A stretch of DNA of 64,000 nt from Apodospora peruviana (taxonomy: Eukaryota > Ascomycota > Sordariomycetes > Sordariales > Lasiosphaeriaceae), in contig JAUEDM010000004.1 in the NCBI GenBank assembly GCA_033439685.1, positions 2,418,001 through 2,482,000 of the forward strand. Reading direction: 5' to 3'. Positions 33,451-44,088 of this stretch are shown here, one piece after another; position 1 is the first letter of the stretch, and every line of letters begins with the position of its first letter. The notes under the pieces are model-generated. The model did no database searches and had not been told where the DNA came from. It saw nothing but the letters and a program-made list of their open reading frames with translations. The position numbers and the translations under genes are program-made.

Positions 33451-34133
33451 AAGAAGATTCGGGCTATGAGACCGGCATATCCACGCCCTCGACGACGAAG
33501 ATGGTCTGGAAGGCCTTATCTCGACAACGACATGGGCTTGTTTCCTGTTAACGACCGTCCGCTCCCCAGTTTATCCTCTAGTCTATCGTGCGGTTGACGA
33601 CTTCCTCGAAAAACTGACGCGCCTCCGAGAGGGTGGGGACTCGTCGCATCTATAAAGTATCGACAACACCAGACAACACCCGATTCAATAATATCTCATC
33701 TCCACCCTTTTCCAGTGCACGGTGACTTACTTGTACGGAACGGCAATATCTACACCAAGAGTTGGGGCCTTACATGATTTACTCCATCTCTGTTCTACTT
33801 GTAACACTATTATTAGAATTCTCTGTGTTTTTCTCTTTGCTGGGTTTCGGTTTTTTTTTTCCCCCTATTGGCAAGACGGCGGAAAGTGTGTACCTGTCTC
33901 CAGCGACCAACAGATGTAAGAGGAAAGTGTACATAAAATAAGATCTCGGGACGGGGATCAGCGGAAATGCGTGCGCTGCCTGTCACGCTTGTGACCGTAA
34001 TGACATAAATAACAAAACATTCCAATAAACACACCGAAACAAACACAGACATTAGCACTTCACCTGCAACCTGGACTAGTCTAAATCTGGTTTTGAACAA
34101 TCTTTACTAACTTTAGACCGGTAGTCTCCCTAT
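33451..34133. other. Convergent intergenic region tom20/tyw1
   Basis: About 680 bases of 3' UTR from both genes with poly-T stretches; no gene seen. Confidence 0.65.
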
Positions 34134-36659
34134 TTATGATACTTCGATCGGCCTCCCCTTTCTGTCTACCCTCTGATCCCGGGGATCGAACCCTCCCTGT
34201 CCCCAGGTCGCCCACTCCGGGGTCGCAGCACCCATGTAATCCTCAGGAGAAAAGTCTCCGTCCGGCCCCTTGGCCTCGAGCAGCTGGAAGAACCTGTCAT
34301 AATCGATGAGCGTGTGCCACTTGCCATCAACCTTGAACCTCTCACTCGCGAGCAGGATACAGCAGCTGTGCGCGTGCTCAGCGGCGATGCCGTACTTGAG
34401 GCCCCTCTTCTGCAGACTCTTCTCCAGCGCCGTCACGAAGTCGCATACCTCCTGGTAGAAAGGGACGTTGGCCATGGTCAGGCCGGCGTTCCCGGCCGTC
34501 GACGTGCCGCAGTACGTGACGCCCTTGACCTCCACAAAGCAGGGCAGGCCCTTCTCGACCAGGTCCGCGTAGCCTTCGGCCTCGTCCTCGACGTTGAACC
34601 CCTTGACGAGCGTCAGGCGGAACACGGTCCGCTGGCGGAAGCGACGCTTGCGCAGGATCTCGAGACAGCGCTGGAAGCGCTCCCAAAAGTCGCGATGCAG
34701 GGGGCGGTCGATGCGCCGGAGCGACTCGCGGTTCGAGGCGTCGATGCTGACGTACAGCTGCGTAACGTGCTGCAGCGCGGCCAGCTCGTCGGGGTGCTGG
34801 GCGTTGCAGACCAGGAAGGAAGAGATGCGCTCGGCGTGGAGCATGCCGAGGAACTCGTTGATGTGCGGGTAGAAGATGGGCTCGCCGACCAGCGACAGGG
34901 CGCAGTGCCGGATGCGCATGGCCTCGGCGAAGCGCTCGGCCCTGACGCCGGGCACGCCGCGCATCATCTTGATCTTTTTGTAGTGGTTCTCCTTGACACC
35001 GTCGAAGATGAGCTGCGGGGGGTCGACGACCCAGCGCCAAGTCGTGCCGACGGGGTTGGTGCCGTGGCGCCAGCAGAAGACGCACTTGTTGGAGCACGAG
35101 AGCGACGGCGTCGTCTCCATACACTGGTGGGAGTTGATTCCGTAGAAGGAGAATTTGTAGCAGGAACCTCTCCCGCGGAGGGCGGATTTAGTCCAGCGGC
35201 AGATCTTTACCCCTGAATGCGATCCGACGATCGAGTATCCCTGCTTGGTTAGGGAGGCATATGTTGGTGAGCCCTTTGGCACCATCTCCTTGACCGCAAC
35301 GGTCGTCGCCGCTTTCCTCGTCTTTGACTTTCCGACTGTCGTAAAGTCAACCGCGATTGGTGCCTTCGTCTGCTGTCCTCCAGGGGCATCGATTCGCGAC
35401 AAGGCCATAATGCGACCGATATCTTCGACATCTTCGAGGTCGCCTGAGCTCTTTGATTTCGTAGTTTTCGAGTCGGACGTTTCGTCGAACACCACCTCGC
35501 CATCATCGTCGTCATCCACCTCGTCGTCGCTCTCGAGAGGGTCTCCTGAGCCGGCGACGCCCTCCCCTAAACAGCCAGTCTGCTCCAAAAGTTTCAGAGT
35601 CTCCGTCAGCCCAACCTCCCACTCTGAAAGCCTTGTTGTCCCATCTCTCTTCCAGTCGCCCATTCCGAGGGGGTATGCGCGTTTCCGCCCCGTCAGCTTG
35701 GCCATCCATCTGTCGACCTCCTTGGCCTGGAAGCAGAACCCTTCCTCCTCTGTCGGCCATCCCTCCCGATCGCCGAAGCCAAACACAGAGTATCCTAGGA
35801 TCGACGACAGAGGTGCCGTGTCGATACGAAAATCGTGGTGTGTTTCTTGCAGGTGCTCAAGGAAGGTATCGTTGATAGTGTCGATATTGTAGCTCGGCAC
35901 GAGGAAGAGGTAGAACAGTTCGACCGGCCCAGTGACTACCTGATTCTCTTGGAGGCTTTCGAGCGCCTTCGCGGGCGAGATGAAGTAATCGTCGTAGTCG
36001 ATCTCGGCAAGGTCCAGGACATGCGGCGCAAGAAATGGGCAGTCTGCTTGTGTCTCCTCCGCCTCCCTTACCTCCCGAAGAGCACGTCCAAACGTTTGCG
36101 TAAACTCTCGTGCGGTCCTCTCGGTGTTGGCTGTAAGCGACGAATAGAAGACCAATGCTTGGATCTTTGGTGCCTCCTCTGTCTTGTCTGCTCCTCCGCG
36201 CGTGGTCTTTCTGTTCAGTTCGCCCTTTATCCTGCGCGGCACACTGCTCGTCGGCTTCTTCTTCGGCTTTTCTTCCTTTTCATCCCAGAGAGTAGTGGCT
36301 TTTTTCACCGCCGGCTGTTCGTTCTGTTCGTGTTCCGGCGCCGGTGTAGAAAGGTCCCGCGACAGCATTTCCACCGCTTTCTGTTCTAACATCGACCTTG
36401 ATTGCAGGATCAAGAGGCCGAGGATGCACAACACCGATAGTATGATAGGGATTCGGTGGGCATGCCACAATTCCATGACATCGATAGCTGTCACCGACGG
36501 TGATATGTGATCAGTATATGGTTCGTCAACACAACCAAGCAAGTTGAGGCTGACGGTCTGGTCGCAAGAGTGTACAAGACCGCGGAATGAAAACTTACAG
36601 GAAGCACTTCCTAAGAGGGGAAAAGGGCCTGTGCCCGGTAATTGATCGTCTGAAGCCAT
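34134..36659 (-). CDS. tyw1: tRNA wybutosine-synthesising protein 1 (4-demethylwyosine synthase)
   Basis: Exons 36659-36599 and 36487-34134, 804 aa. The intron (36488-36598, 111 nt, GTAAGT...GACAG) is a multiple of three with no stop, so retention would only add 37 residues. After the start comes a transmembrane helix (IPIILSVLCILGLLIL), then a flavodoxin-like domain (LVFYSSLTANTERTAREF), an acidic linker, and the radical-SAM domain with C485-x3-C489-x2-C492 (CSNKCVFC), DGVKENHYKKIKMMRGVPGV and YVSIDASNRESLRRIDRP. The enzyme condenses pyruvate carbon with N1-methylguanosine 37 of tRNA-Phe at the ER surface. The yeast enzyme (810 aa) also has the N-terminal helix. The upstream TTG opening was rejected. 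Confidence 0.94.
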   Translation of the reverse strand: MASDDQLPGTGPFPLLGSASCKFSFRGLVHSCDQTVSLNLLGCVDEPYTDHISPSVTAIDVMELWHAHRIPIILSVLCILGLLILQSRSMLEQKAVEMLSRDLSTPAPEHEQNEQPAVKKATTLWDEKEEKPKKKPTSSVPRRIKGELNRKTTRGGADKTEEAPKIQALVFYSSLTANTERTAREFTQTFGRALREVREAEETQADCPFLAPHVLDLAEIDYDDYFISPAKALESLQENQVVTGPVELFYLFLVPSYNIDTINDTFLEHLQETHHDFRIDTAPLSSILGYSVFGFGDREGWPTEEEGFCFQAKEVDRWMAKLTGRKRAYPLGMGDWKRDGTTRLSEWEVGLTETLKLLEQTGCLGEGVAGSGDPLESDDEVDDDDDGEVVFDETSDSKTTKSKSSGDLEDVEDIGRIMALSRIDAPGGQQTKAPIAVDFTTVGKSKTRKAATTVAVKEMVPKGSPTYASLTKQGYSIVGSHSGVKICRWTKSALRGRGSCYKFSFYGINSHQCMETTPSLSCSNKCVFCWRHGTNPVGTTWRWVVDPPQLIFDGVKENHYKKIKMMRGVPGVRAERFAEAMRIRHCALSLVGEPIFYPHINEFLGMLHAERISSFLVCNAQHPDELAALQHVTQLYVSIDASNRESLRRIDRPLHRDFWERFQRCLEILRKRRFRQRTVFRLTLVKGFNVEDEAEGYADLVEKGLPCFVEVKGVTYCGTSTAGNAGLTMANVPFYQEVCDFVTALEKSLQKRGLKYGIAAEHAHSCCILLASERFKVDGKWHTLIDYDRFFQLLEAKGPDGDFSPEDYMGAATPEWATWGQGGFDPRDQRVDRKGRPIEVS

Positions 36660-37133
36660 AGTTCTGTTTCTCAATTACATTATTCCATGAAAGAGAGCTG
36701 CAGAGACTCCTCGTCGTTTTCCTTTTTTTGCTTGAAATTGTCAAATGTTGAAATTTTAACGGGCGGGCAGCTTTGAAAGTGACCCCTCCAAGATTCCTGC
36801 CCCGCACTACGGAAATTTACTTGAGCTAGCGGCTGGGAATGGCACACCACTAACAGACGGCCTCAACGGCTAGATAGACAACTTTCGGTTTTGATGCCCT
36901 AGATGCCTACCGTTTGCTAGGAGCAACTCAACTCTGTGACGCCCATAAGTACGTGTACGAGCTATATATTTTAATTTTAATTGAAAACTCCTGTTGCCAT
37001 ATTTATATCGGTATCTATGATCTTAAATAGGGTGAAATGGTCAGCAAATACGCGTCTATAAATCCATCCTGCGGAGGGGTATCAACAACAAGGCAGGTAG
37101 CGAGTCTCAGATATGACAACCCAGCAGGCCTGG
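36660..37133. other. Intergenic region tyw1/TMEM42-like
   Basis: About 470 AT-rich bases containing the tyw1 promoter; no gene or repeat seen. Confidence 0.6.
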
Positions 37134-38257
37134 TTACCTTGTCTCATCCCCCAGGTTGAGATCCAATACATCGTCGTCGTCATCCTCGTCCTTCTCCTCT
37201 CTCGGGATAAAGACAGGCTCCTCTGACCCCGGCACTTGATGATATGTCCCCACATTATCATCAGCAACGCGTGTCTCAACAGGCGAAGCAGCGTTGCTGT
37301 TGTCAACACCCTTGCCGCTTTGCGAAGACCCTTCGTCTTTGCGTCCGATAATCAGATTGCCGGCGATGAGCATGGCGGCACCAAGCCACCATAATGGAGG
37401 CAGAGACTCGGAGAAGATGGCGAACCCGAGGATGGCGGTGATGACAAAGTTGGACGACGTATTGATGATGGACACCTGGGTCGTCGAGTTGCCTAGTGTA
37501 AGAGCTTTTGTGAAGAGCGTCCACATCTAAAACGGGTTTCAGTAAGGGCTTTATCCGGTTTATGAATGAATTAAATGATCCGTCAAGATGACACTTACCA
37601 CACCGTTAAAGACAAGATTGAGACCGAAGAAGATCTGTATTCAGCGAATAGCAAGCAGCATGTTAGTTGAACTGGATAATTCAAAACTGCTGTGGGCCGA
37701 CTTACACATCGGATCATGACCTCAATTACATTTTCAACACCAGAAAGATGAAGAAGACGAGCTATCCCCTGCGAGAAAGTCGATGTAAGTTCAGTGGTTG
37801 TTCTGGAATAGTTATTATGTTAGGTCACCATCAACCAACAAGGTAAAAAGTCAAACAAGGAAATTAAGTTGCGCTGGACTCACAACTTTGCAAAGACACC
37901 GTTAAAAGCAGCACAGGCTCCGCTGGCTAGAGCAAGGACGATCCATTGGTTTCGAGTGGTCCAGGTCGACGATTTGATCATGGCGGCGTCGGGGGTGGAA
38001 TAGGTGTTGACCGTTTGGCCGTCCAGCAACGGCCGGCGGTCGTCGTCTTGGGTGTCCATTTCTGCTTCGGAGCTGTCGGCAGGGCCCGCGCCGGATGCCC
38101 GGGATCTTAACTGTCTTTTCTTAATGGGGGACGGGGCCAGGGTGGAGTGGGAAGTGGTTGCAGCGATAGGGATGCCCGCTGTGGTGGATGGTGAAGAACC
38201 GGGAGCCTTATTCGTAGCTGCTGAACGCTGATGAGCAACCTCCTGGCGGCGCGGCAT
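37134..38257 (-). CDS. TMEM42-like DMT/EamA-type membrane protein
   Basis: Exons 38257-37884, 37802-37706, 37634-37599 and 37526-37134, 299 aa; exon 3 is only 36 nt. The 120-residue N-terminal region is disordered and Ser/Thr-rich, then TM segments appear: QWIVLALASGACAAFNGVFA, the region IFFGLNLVFNGV/MWTLFTKALTLGN, NFVITAILGFAIFS and LWWLGAAMLIAGNLII. The tail is acidic (about 8 Asp/Glu in KDEDDDDDV). The sequence NSTTQVSIINTSSNF is characteristic of the TMEM42 branch of the drug/metabolite transporter superfamily. Substrate unknown. The GTG opening 75 nt upstream was rejected. Splices are supported by the typical FNGVFAKLTTTELTSTF. Confidence 0.88.
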
Positions 38258-39067
38258 TCTTTGGGGATCCTGGGGGTCAAAAAGGTGAACGGTGATAGGA
38301 GGATCCCAGAGTACTTCGGTTGCTGCTTCCACTGTTGCAAAGGACCCTTTGCAGGTTCAATCGCGCCCACCTCAATCTGGTTGGGGTCGTCCCACTGACA
38401 GACAATACGGTATACCGTTTTCAGTGGAGTTTGCACGTGGAGACCCAGGTTTGCTTGCCGACGGCAGGGTCTTCATTACCTACCTGGTAGTCGCCGCAAG
38501 ACCTGGAAGTTACATCATCAGGGTGGGCAGTTCCTGACCTGCCTAAGGTGGCACCGGACCTTTTGAAAGGGACCATTTCAACTGTCAAGATACCTTGTCC
38601 GAATTAGGCACTCCGTGGCGAGCGATTAGCAAAGGATCTAATAAAAAAGGAGAATATTTAGAGGACATATTTGCCAGAAGAGCCCGGAGGACTTGCCAGC
38701 AGTTGGCGACACGGTCACTGCGCTTTCACAAGAGAAATTGGTTCACTATGCTTGTTGGTATCTCTTCAAAACATGCAGCGATGCCATTTAACCGCCCAGA
38801 TGAAGTTAGTTCAATCTGATAACCAGTTGTGCACCGCACTGGATTCCATCTAAAAACTCAAAGCCGAAACTCCAACCAACTCCATGCCGAAGACCTGGTA
38901 TGAACACCCCACAAGCTAAACGCCGACCCAAAGAAAGTGCAAATGCAAAGCACATCCCCAAGAGAAACATTTCCTGTGTGGTGTGCTGGCGAAAAGCCGA
39001 AACCCATGTAAACTCTGCGTTTAAAAAAATCATCTTACTCCAGCAACATCATGCGCGGCCGCAATCG
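38258..39067. other. Intergenic region TMEM42-like/toa2
   Basis: Contains the promoter of the membrane-protein gene and the toa2 3' end; open frames here are short and featureless. Confidence 0.6.
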
Positions 39068-39675
39068 CTACTTGTCGTCGCTCCGTTTGGCGCTGCAGCT
39101 GACGATCTTAACCTTGTCTGCTTGCACGGTCTGAGAGCCATTGTCCATCTTGAAAGTGACGTTCTTGATCAAAAACGTCCAGACTTCGTCACAGAATCGG
39201 TAGGTGTCGAGCGATCCCTGTTGCATTTGTCATGTCAGTCCACTGCCAGTTGTATCGCTCGCGTAGCATTTGAGCACTGCGCTTTTCCAACTCATGAGAA
39301 AGCGAAGGCACCACTTGGACCGTTGCTCAACTTCCAACCCAGGAACGGGCGTGAAAGCATCAGGCTGGGTTGAATGCGAAGGCGCCATTCACCTTGAAGG
39401 TCAAGCGAGACTTGACTCTGTCGGACAATGTCTCAGAGATGATACGGTCATACTGCATCAAGACCTTCATCGCCAGCTGCGGATCAATGCGCTCGTTACC
39501 GATCAACTCGTCCAGCGCATCTGTCAGCGTGATGCCGAGGCTGCATTCGAGACGGTTAGCATTCTGAGCGAGTGTGTAGCAAGCGAGCGGCAGGAGGTCT
39601 GCGATAAAAACATGGACCGACTGGCGTGTACCTTCCATGACGATATAAATCGTAGTAGTTGGTGTTGGTCGCCAT
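39068..39675 (-). CDS. toa2: Transcription factor IIA small subunit Toa2
   Basis: Exons 39675-39632, 39540-39393 and 39217-39068, 113 aa; introns of 91 and 175 nt. Exon 1 encodes MATNTNYYDLYRHG, exon 2 SLGITLTDALDELIGNERID...KSRLTFK, exon 3 GSLDTYRFCDEVWTFLIKNV. The helical N-terminal half and C-terminal beta-barrel half of TFIIA-gamma are complete, ending SAKRSDDK. Toa2 with Toa1 stabilises TBP on DNA. Each join restores conserved sequence. The gene lies head to head with the V-ATPase proteolipid gene. Confidence 0.95.
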
Positions 39676-40120
39676 CGTGCCTTGACTTTCTCTGTAGTGG
39701 CTCGATTTTTGGTGGTTTGTTGGTGTTGAGGGGAGAAAGCGCTTAAATAGTCTGACGGAAGGCGACAGAGTCACTGAGATTTGGTGACTCGGCAGAGTCC
39801 GTGCTGGCAGCTGACAGCTGAGTGGCAGACGTGGACACGCCGCCGTTTCTTAGTCACGTGAAGGTGGAGCCGGCCTGGCTGACGGACCGGTTGTCGGTTG
39901 CTGCTACCTGACCTGCTGGTGGGCTTGCTCGGGGTCGTTGGAGGCAGCGTCGAATTGGCGCGTTCGCAGCTCCTTGGATTCGAAAGCGAAAGTGACGACG
40001 ATTCCCAAGATTCGAGCGACAAGTCTCGACTCGGCAACACCACAAATTCCTCGCTCAACCTGCGAGACCCAGTTTCGAAACAAACGCTGAGGGAGTCTAT
40101 CAATTTCCACAACCGTCGCA
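39676..40120. promoter_or_regulatory. Divergent promoter between toa2 and vma16
   Basis: 445 bases between the ATGs. GC-rich, with no clear TATA box. Confidence 0.55.
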
Positions 40121-40991
40121 ATGAGCTTGACGTACGGAGCCGGCGGGATAGGGACAGGTTTGGCGGTGGTGGGAGCTTGTGGGTTATCCCAGATGAATGC
40201 TTGTTGCATATTAGACTGACCTGTGGCTTTTGGGTAGACATGCTGTTTACAGGCAGTGGCGAAGCTTTCAATGTACGCAGTACCAAGCCCGAACAATTCC
40301 ATCTGACCCTCTGTTGGAGATGAGTCTCATACCAGGTTTCTAGGTCGGCGCCTTTCTCGAATCCATCTCGCCATATGCATGGGCAGACTTAGGCATCGCA
40401 CTCTGTATAGGCCTTTCGGTAGTTGGCGCAGCATGGTACGCATCAAAGCTGCCTTCCTGAATTCCTCTGTTTGCTGACACGGCATCATTGTGACAGGGGC
40501 ATCTTCATCACAGGCTCGTCCATCCTAGGCGGCGGCGTCAAAGCACCTCGGATTCGAACCAAAAACCTGATCTCCATCATCTTTTGTGAGGTCGTGGCCA
40601 TTTACGGTGTCATCATGGCCATCGTCTTCTCCGCGAAGCTTAGCGCCGTCCAAGGCGCCGAGATATACTCGGCCGATAGCTACTACACGGGCTATGCGCT
40701 CTTCTGGTCCGGCATCACAGTCGGCATGTGCAACCTGGTTTGTGGTGTTGCCGTCGGCATCAACGGAAGCGGTGCCGCCCTCGCGGACGCTGCTGACCCT
40801 ACACTGTATGTTTCTTTGCGCGCGATCTAGGACTCTCAAACGAGGGGTATCCCATACTAACACGCAAACTCCACTCCAGCTTTGTCAAGATATTGGTTAT
40901 CGAAATCTTCAGCTCTGTTCTGGGCCTATTTGGCCTGATTATTGGCTTGCTCGTATCCAGTAAGGCCCCCGAATTCGGCCAGAACAAATAG
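40121..40991 (+). CDS. vma16: V-type ATPase proteolipid subunit c''
   Basis: Five exons: 40121-40178, 40238-40272 (35 nt), 40344-40435, 40497-40805 and 40880-40991, 201 aa. The small exons are supported because they rebuild YMLFTGSGEAFN-VGAFLESISPYAWADLG and AAW-GIFITGSSILGGG. TM helices are hydrophobic throughout; the proton-carrying glutamate is E93 in IIFCEVVAIYG. The c'' subunit sits in the membrane rotor ring of the vacuolar/endosomal proton pump. The protein ends SSKAPEFGQNK. The first exon (MSLTYGAGGIGTGLAVVGA) is less conserved, so its start is slightly less certain. Confidence 0.92.
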
Positions 40992-41249
40992 AGGGCAGAA
41001 GTCTCGGTCGTCATACGATCATAACATCCTACACGCCCTGCTTGCCATCAGTATCCAGGACGAGTGCTTCAAATAGCGTGTCTAAGTAGCTTCATTAACA
41101 CTGGCGTTTTTTTGGAAGTGGGCGGGCGGCAAGGGACGGTCAACCGGGACGGTCAGTATCACAGGTGTAGAAGCTCAACTGTACAAAAGGTGGCATGCAG
41201 GGGTCTTTAATTATCCCACCGCCCTGTAATCTAGAGGTATCCTATTCAT

Positions 41250-43301
41250 TTACACATCGCTTCGTATATCACCCATTAGCAACGCTTCCACCCTAGCTCC
41301 CTTGCGTAAGGGCTCTTGACCGCTAGGTAAACAGAGCAGAGCATTCGCCCCTTTCATACTCCCCACGCGCGAGCTCCTCTGGCCGCCTGTGCTCGTTGCA
41401 GACAGAACGCCTTCCTTCGTTGCTGTCACGATAGCACGATGGTACTCAGGCCGCGCCTTATCCAAGATGAAGTCATGAGATAACACCACAGGCACTCTCG
41501 GCAAGCCCGGCGGAGAGACGCCCGATAATTGGTGGAGCGAGGGCAGCACGAACAAGTGAAACGTAACCAGTGCCGAGGCAGGATTTCCCGGCAATGAGAA
41601 TATGACCTTGGAGATCCTCTCGCCCGCATTGTTCTTCACAGGCACCGTGGCAAACGTCGTCGGCTTACCCGGCTTCATAGCCACGCGGCCAAAATGGATG
41701 GTCCCGCCCAGCGAGCGCTCGATGGTCGGCTTCAGGAGATCCAGCTCGCCCATCGACACACCGCCTGTAGTGATCACAACGTCCACCTGCCGCATCGCCT
41801 GACGAAGAACCTCTTCCAGCGTGCCGGGCTTGTCAGTTGCAACGCCGAGGTCGATGACTTCGTAACCCCAACCCCTGGCGGCGGATATCAGGGTGGGCCT
41901 GTTCGTGTCTCGCACCTCGCCCAGGCGCAGATCGCCGGGCCGGTCGTGGGCCACGATCTCATCCCCGGTCGAGAGCACGCCGACGACCGGCCGTTGGTAT
42001 ACCTCCACCTCGGCCACGCCGACCGCCGCGAGGAGACCAATCTCCCCGCCGACCGCCGACACCTGATCGCCCTTGCCTAGTATAAGAGCGCCTTTCTTGA
42101 CGTCGCTGCCGACTTCCCTGATGTTCTCGCCCTCTTTGACGTTATCGGCCAAGATCTCAACCTTGGTCTCTTCTTCCTTGCCGTCGTTGGTCTTCTTGGA
42201 CGACGCGAGCACGGTGTCCTCGACCATGATCACGGAGGTGGCCCCGGGCGGAAGCGGCGCACCGGTGGTGATTCTCGCGATCTCGCCCTCTTTTAGGGCG
42301 GCCACTTCGCCAGGGGCGGCATGCGAGACCGCAGTGACCGGGAACACGCCCTTCATGTTCCCGTCGGCGGGCACGACCACGGCGTAGCCATCAACTATGC
42401 TTGCCCGGAAGGCAGGCACGTTCTCCCTGGCTTGGACGTCTTGGGCCAGGACCGCCCCGACCAGTCCGCTGTCGACTTTTGCTGTCGTAACCTCGGGGCT
42501 CGGGGTGTGCTGTTTTATCTGTTCTAGGGCTTCTTCTACCGACAGCATCGAAAACGGGGATTCCCGGTGCCGTCGGCCCGGGCCCAGGCTGGGGTCGTTC
42601 GATTTTGGGTTCTCGTTGGGTTTGGTGTGTCGAAAGAGACCTCCATGCCCGTGTCCGTGTCCGTGTCCGTGTCCGTGTCCGTGTCCGTGTCCGTGGCCAT
42701 GGCCATGGCCGCCGTGATGATGGTGGCCGCCGGCAGATGGAGACGCAGAAGACGTGGAGACACCTGCGTCTTGTTCTAGCTTCTTCACACCCCCGGCGTG
42801 CACCGCCCTTGAGTCGCTACCGGCAGCCTGTAAGCAAGCGTGCGGCAGCATCTTGATCACGGCCTGCAGGTTCTCCCTCGCACCCTTGGGCGACCCGGGC
42901 AGTGTGATGATCACCGTCTTGTTCCGCACCCCCGCGACCGGCCGCGACATCATGGCAAATGGAGTGACGGCGAGAGAAGCGGCCAGCATGCCGTGGACGA
43001 GGCCAGGCGCTTGCTTGGACAACAGCGCAGAGACCGCCTCGGGGGTGTGGTCCGTCACGGCGAAGCCTGTGCCCCCGGTGGTGACGATCAGGTTGACCAC
43101 CTCGTTGTCGCTCCAGTCCATGATCTGTCGCTGAATCTGGGTGACGACATCACTGACAATTTTTGAATCCGCAACGATCCATTGCTGGCCACCGTCTTTC
43201 TCGAAGACATCTCGGAGTGCGGTGTCTGCAGCATCTGTGGATGGGTCCTTGGCTGCTGTGGTTGAGACGACGAGAATAGCTGCTCGGAGGGAGGACGACA
43301 T
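41250..43301 (-). CDS. cnxE: MogA-MoeA fusion for molybdenum cofactor biosynthesis (CnxE/gephyrin type)
   Basis: Single exon, 683 aa from ATG 43301 (the GTG three codons earlier was rejected). The MogA-like domain (about 5-170) has TTGGTGF and LPGSPKGARENLQ, adenylating molybdopterin. The MoeA-like domain (about 255-683) has VPAFRASIVDGYAVV, VGVLSTGDE, DTNRPTL, TTGGVSMGELDLL and FSLPGNPASALVTF and inserts molybdate. Between them is a His-rich linker with a perfect (Gly-His)n run. The fused order MogA-MoeA is that of fungal CnxE and animal gephyrin, while plant Cnx1 is reversed. The product supports nitrate reductase, sulfite oxidase and xanthine dehydrogenase. Confidence 0.95.
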   Translation of the reverse strand: MSSSLRAAILVVSTTAAKDPSTDAADTALRDVFEKDGGQQWIVADSKIVSDVVTQIQRQIMDWSDNEVVNLIVTTGGTGFAVTDHTPEAVSALLSKQAPGLVHGMLAASLAVTPFAMMSRPVAGVRNKTVIITLPGSPKGARENLQAVIKMLPHACLQAAGSDSRAVHAGGVKKLEQDAGVSTSSASPSAGGHHHHGGHGHGHGHGHGHGHGHGHGHGHGGLFRHTKPNENPKSNDPSLGPGRRHRESPFSMLSVEEALEQIKQHTPSPEVTTAKVDSGLVGAVLAQDVQARENVPAFRASIVDGYAVVVPADGNMKGVFPVTAVSHAAPGEVAALKEGEIARITTGAPLPPGATSVIMVEDTVLASSKKTNDGKEEETKVEILADNVKEGENIREVGSDVKKGALILGKGDQVSAVGGEIGLLAAVGVAEVEVYQRPVVGVLSTGDEIVAHDRPGDLRLGEVRDTNRPTLISAARGWGYEVIDLGVATDKPGTLEEVLRQAMRQVDVVITTGGVSMGELDLLKPTIERSLGGTIHFGRVAMKPGKPTTFATVPVKNNAGERISKVIFSLPGNPASALVTFHLFVLPSLHQLSGVSPPGLPRVPVVLSHDFILDKARPEYHRAIVTATKEGVLSATSTGGQRSSRVGSMKGANALLCLPSGQEPLRKGARVEALLMGDIRSDV
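42651..42692 (-). repeat. Seven exact GGACAC hexamers coding Gly-His in cnxE
   Basis: Seven perfect 6-bp units (GTGTCC on the plus strand), continuing as degenerate GTGGCC/ATGGCC copies. They encode alternating Gly-His in the linker between the two enzyme domains. Confidence 0.9.
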
Positions 43302-44088
43302 GGTGTGCACTTTCTTTGTTCCTTCCTTTTTTCAATTGTAACACATCAATCAATCGTCATAAAGAGTATGACTGGGCACTTATATGAGGCTGTTACTCAG
43401 CATCAACAGTCTCCCTTGTGGACGCTGTTGTCGGTGCTAAGGAAGCCCCATGTTGGGGGAGCTTGGCCATTTGGGGCATGGCGGGGTCAAGTCCAGGGGG
43501 TGGCCAGCGAGGTATACGAACGATTAGATGCGATAGACTATGGTGACAACATGCTCCTCTATGATCCTTAAGTTTGGAAACATTGTTGAATCAGATGACT
43601 GTTTCTCAAGAATTATGAATAGAATACATCTACATAAACTTACATCAGCTGGTGAAAGTCAGCCTTTTCGTCAGTCTGAGTGAGTTACGGAATAAGGGGA
43701 CTGATGTCCCTTATCTTATCAACACCAGGGCCCCTGCCTGCGTCATCCAAGCTGGAGGCTCCAGCGAGTGGCAGCTGACAGCTTCGTCGCCTGCCCAATC
43801 ATGTGCACTGAACGTGCGGCTGCCAACACTTCTACTTCGCAACCTCGCATTCAGTGCCGTCCCGTCTTGTCATTATTTCGACACGTCTACTTTCATCCCA
43901 GCTACTTCCTAGGTAAACCGGTTCCATCTGACTGTTTAAAGCTGCTTATACTTGCGCAATCTGACCCGGCGACCAAGAAACTCGTCCTTATTCCAGCTCA
44001 GAGATCCCCAAGATGCAATACGGCCTTCCAAACTCCCGTCCTAGGTAGCTGGCGAGTTTGAGCATCTCAGCTCCGTGGATTTGCGACA
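43302..44088. promoter_or_regulatory. Divergent promoter between cnxE and vps15
   Basis: 787 bases; no gene. Short frames are featureless and I see no clear TATA element or GATA-factor cluster. Confidence 0.55.

Noticed and set aside
34314..35216. 300-codon plus-strand open frame opposite tyw1
   Set aside because: It is antisense to the conserved radical-SAM domain; GC-rich third positions of the real gene keep the opposite frame open.
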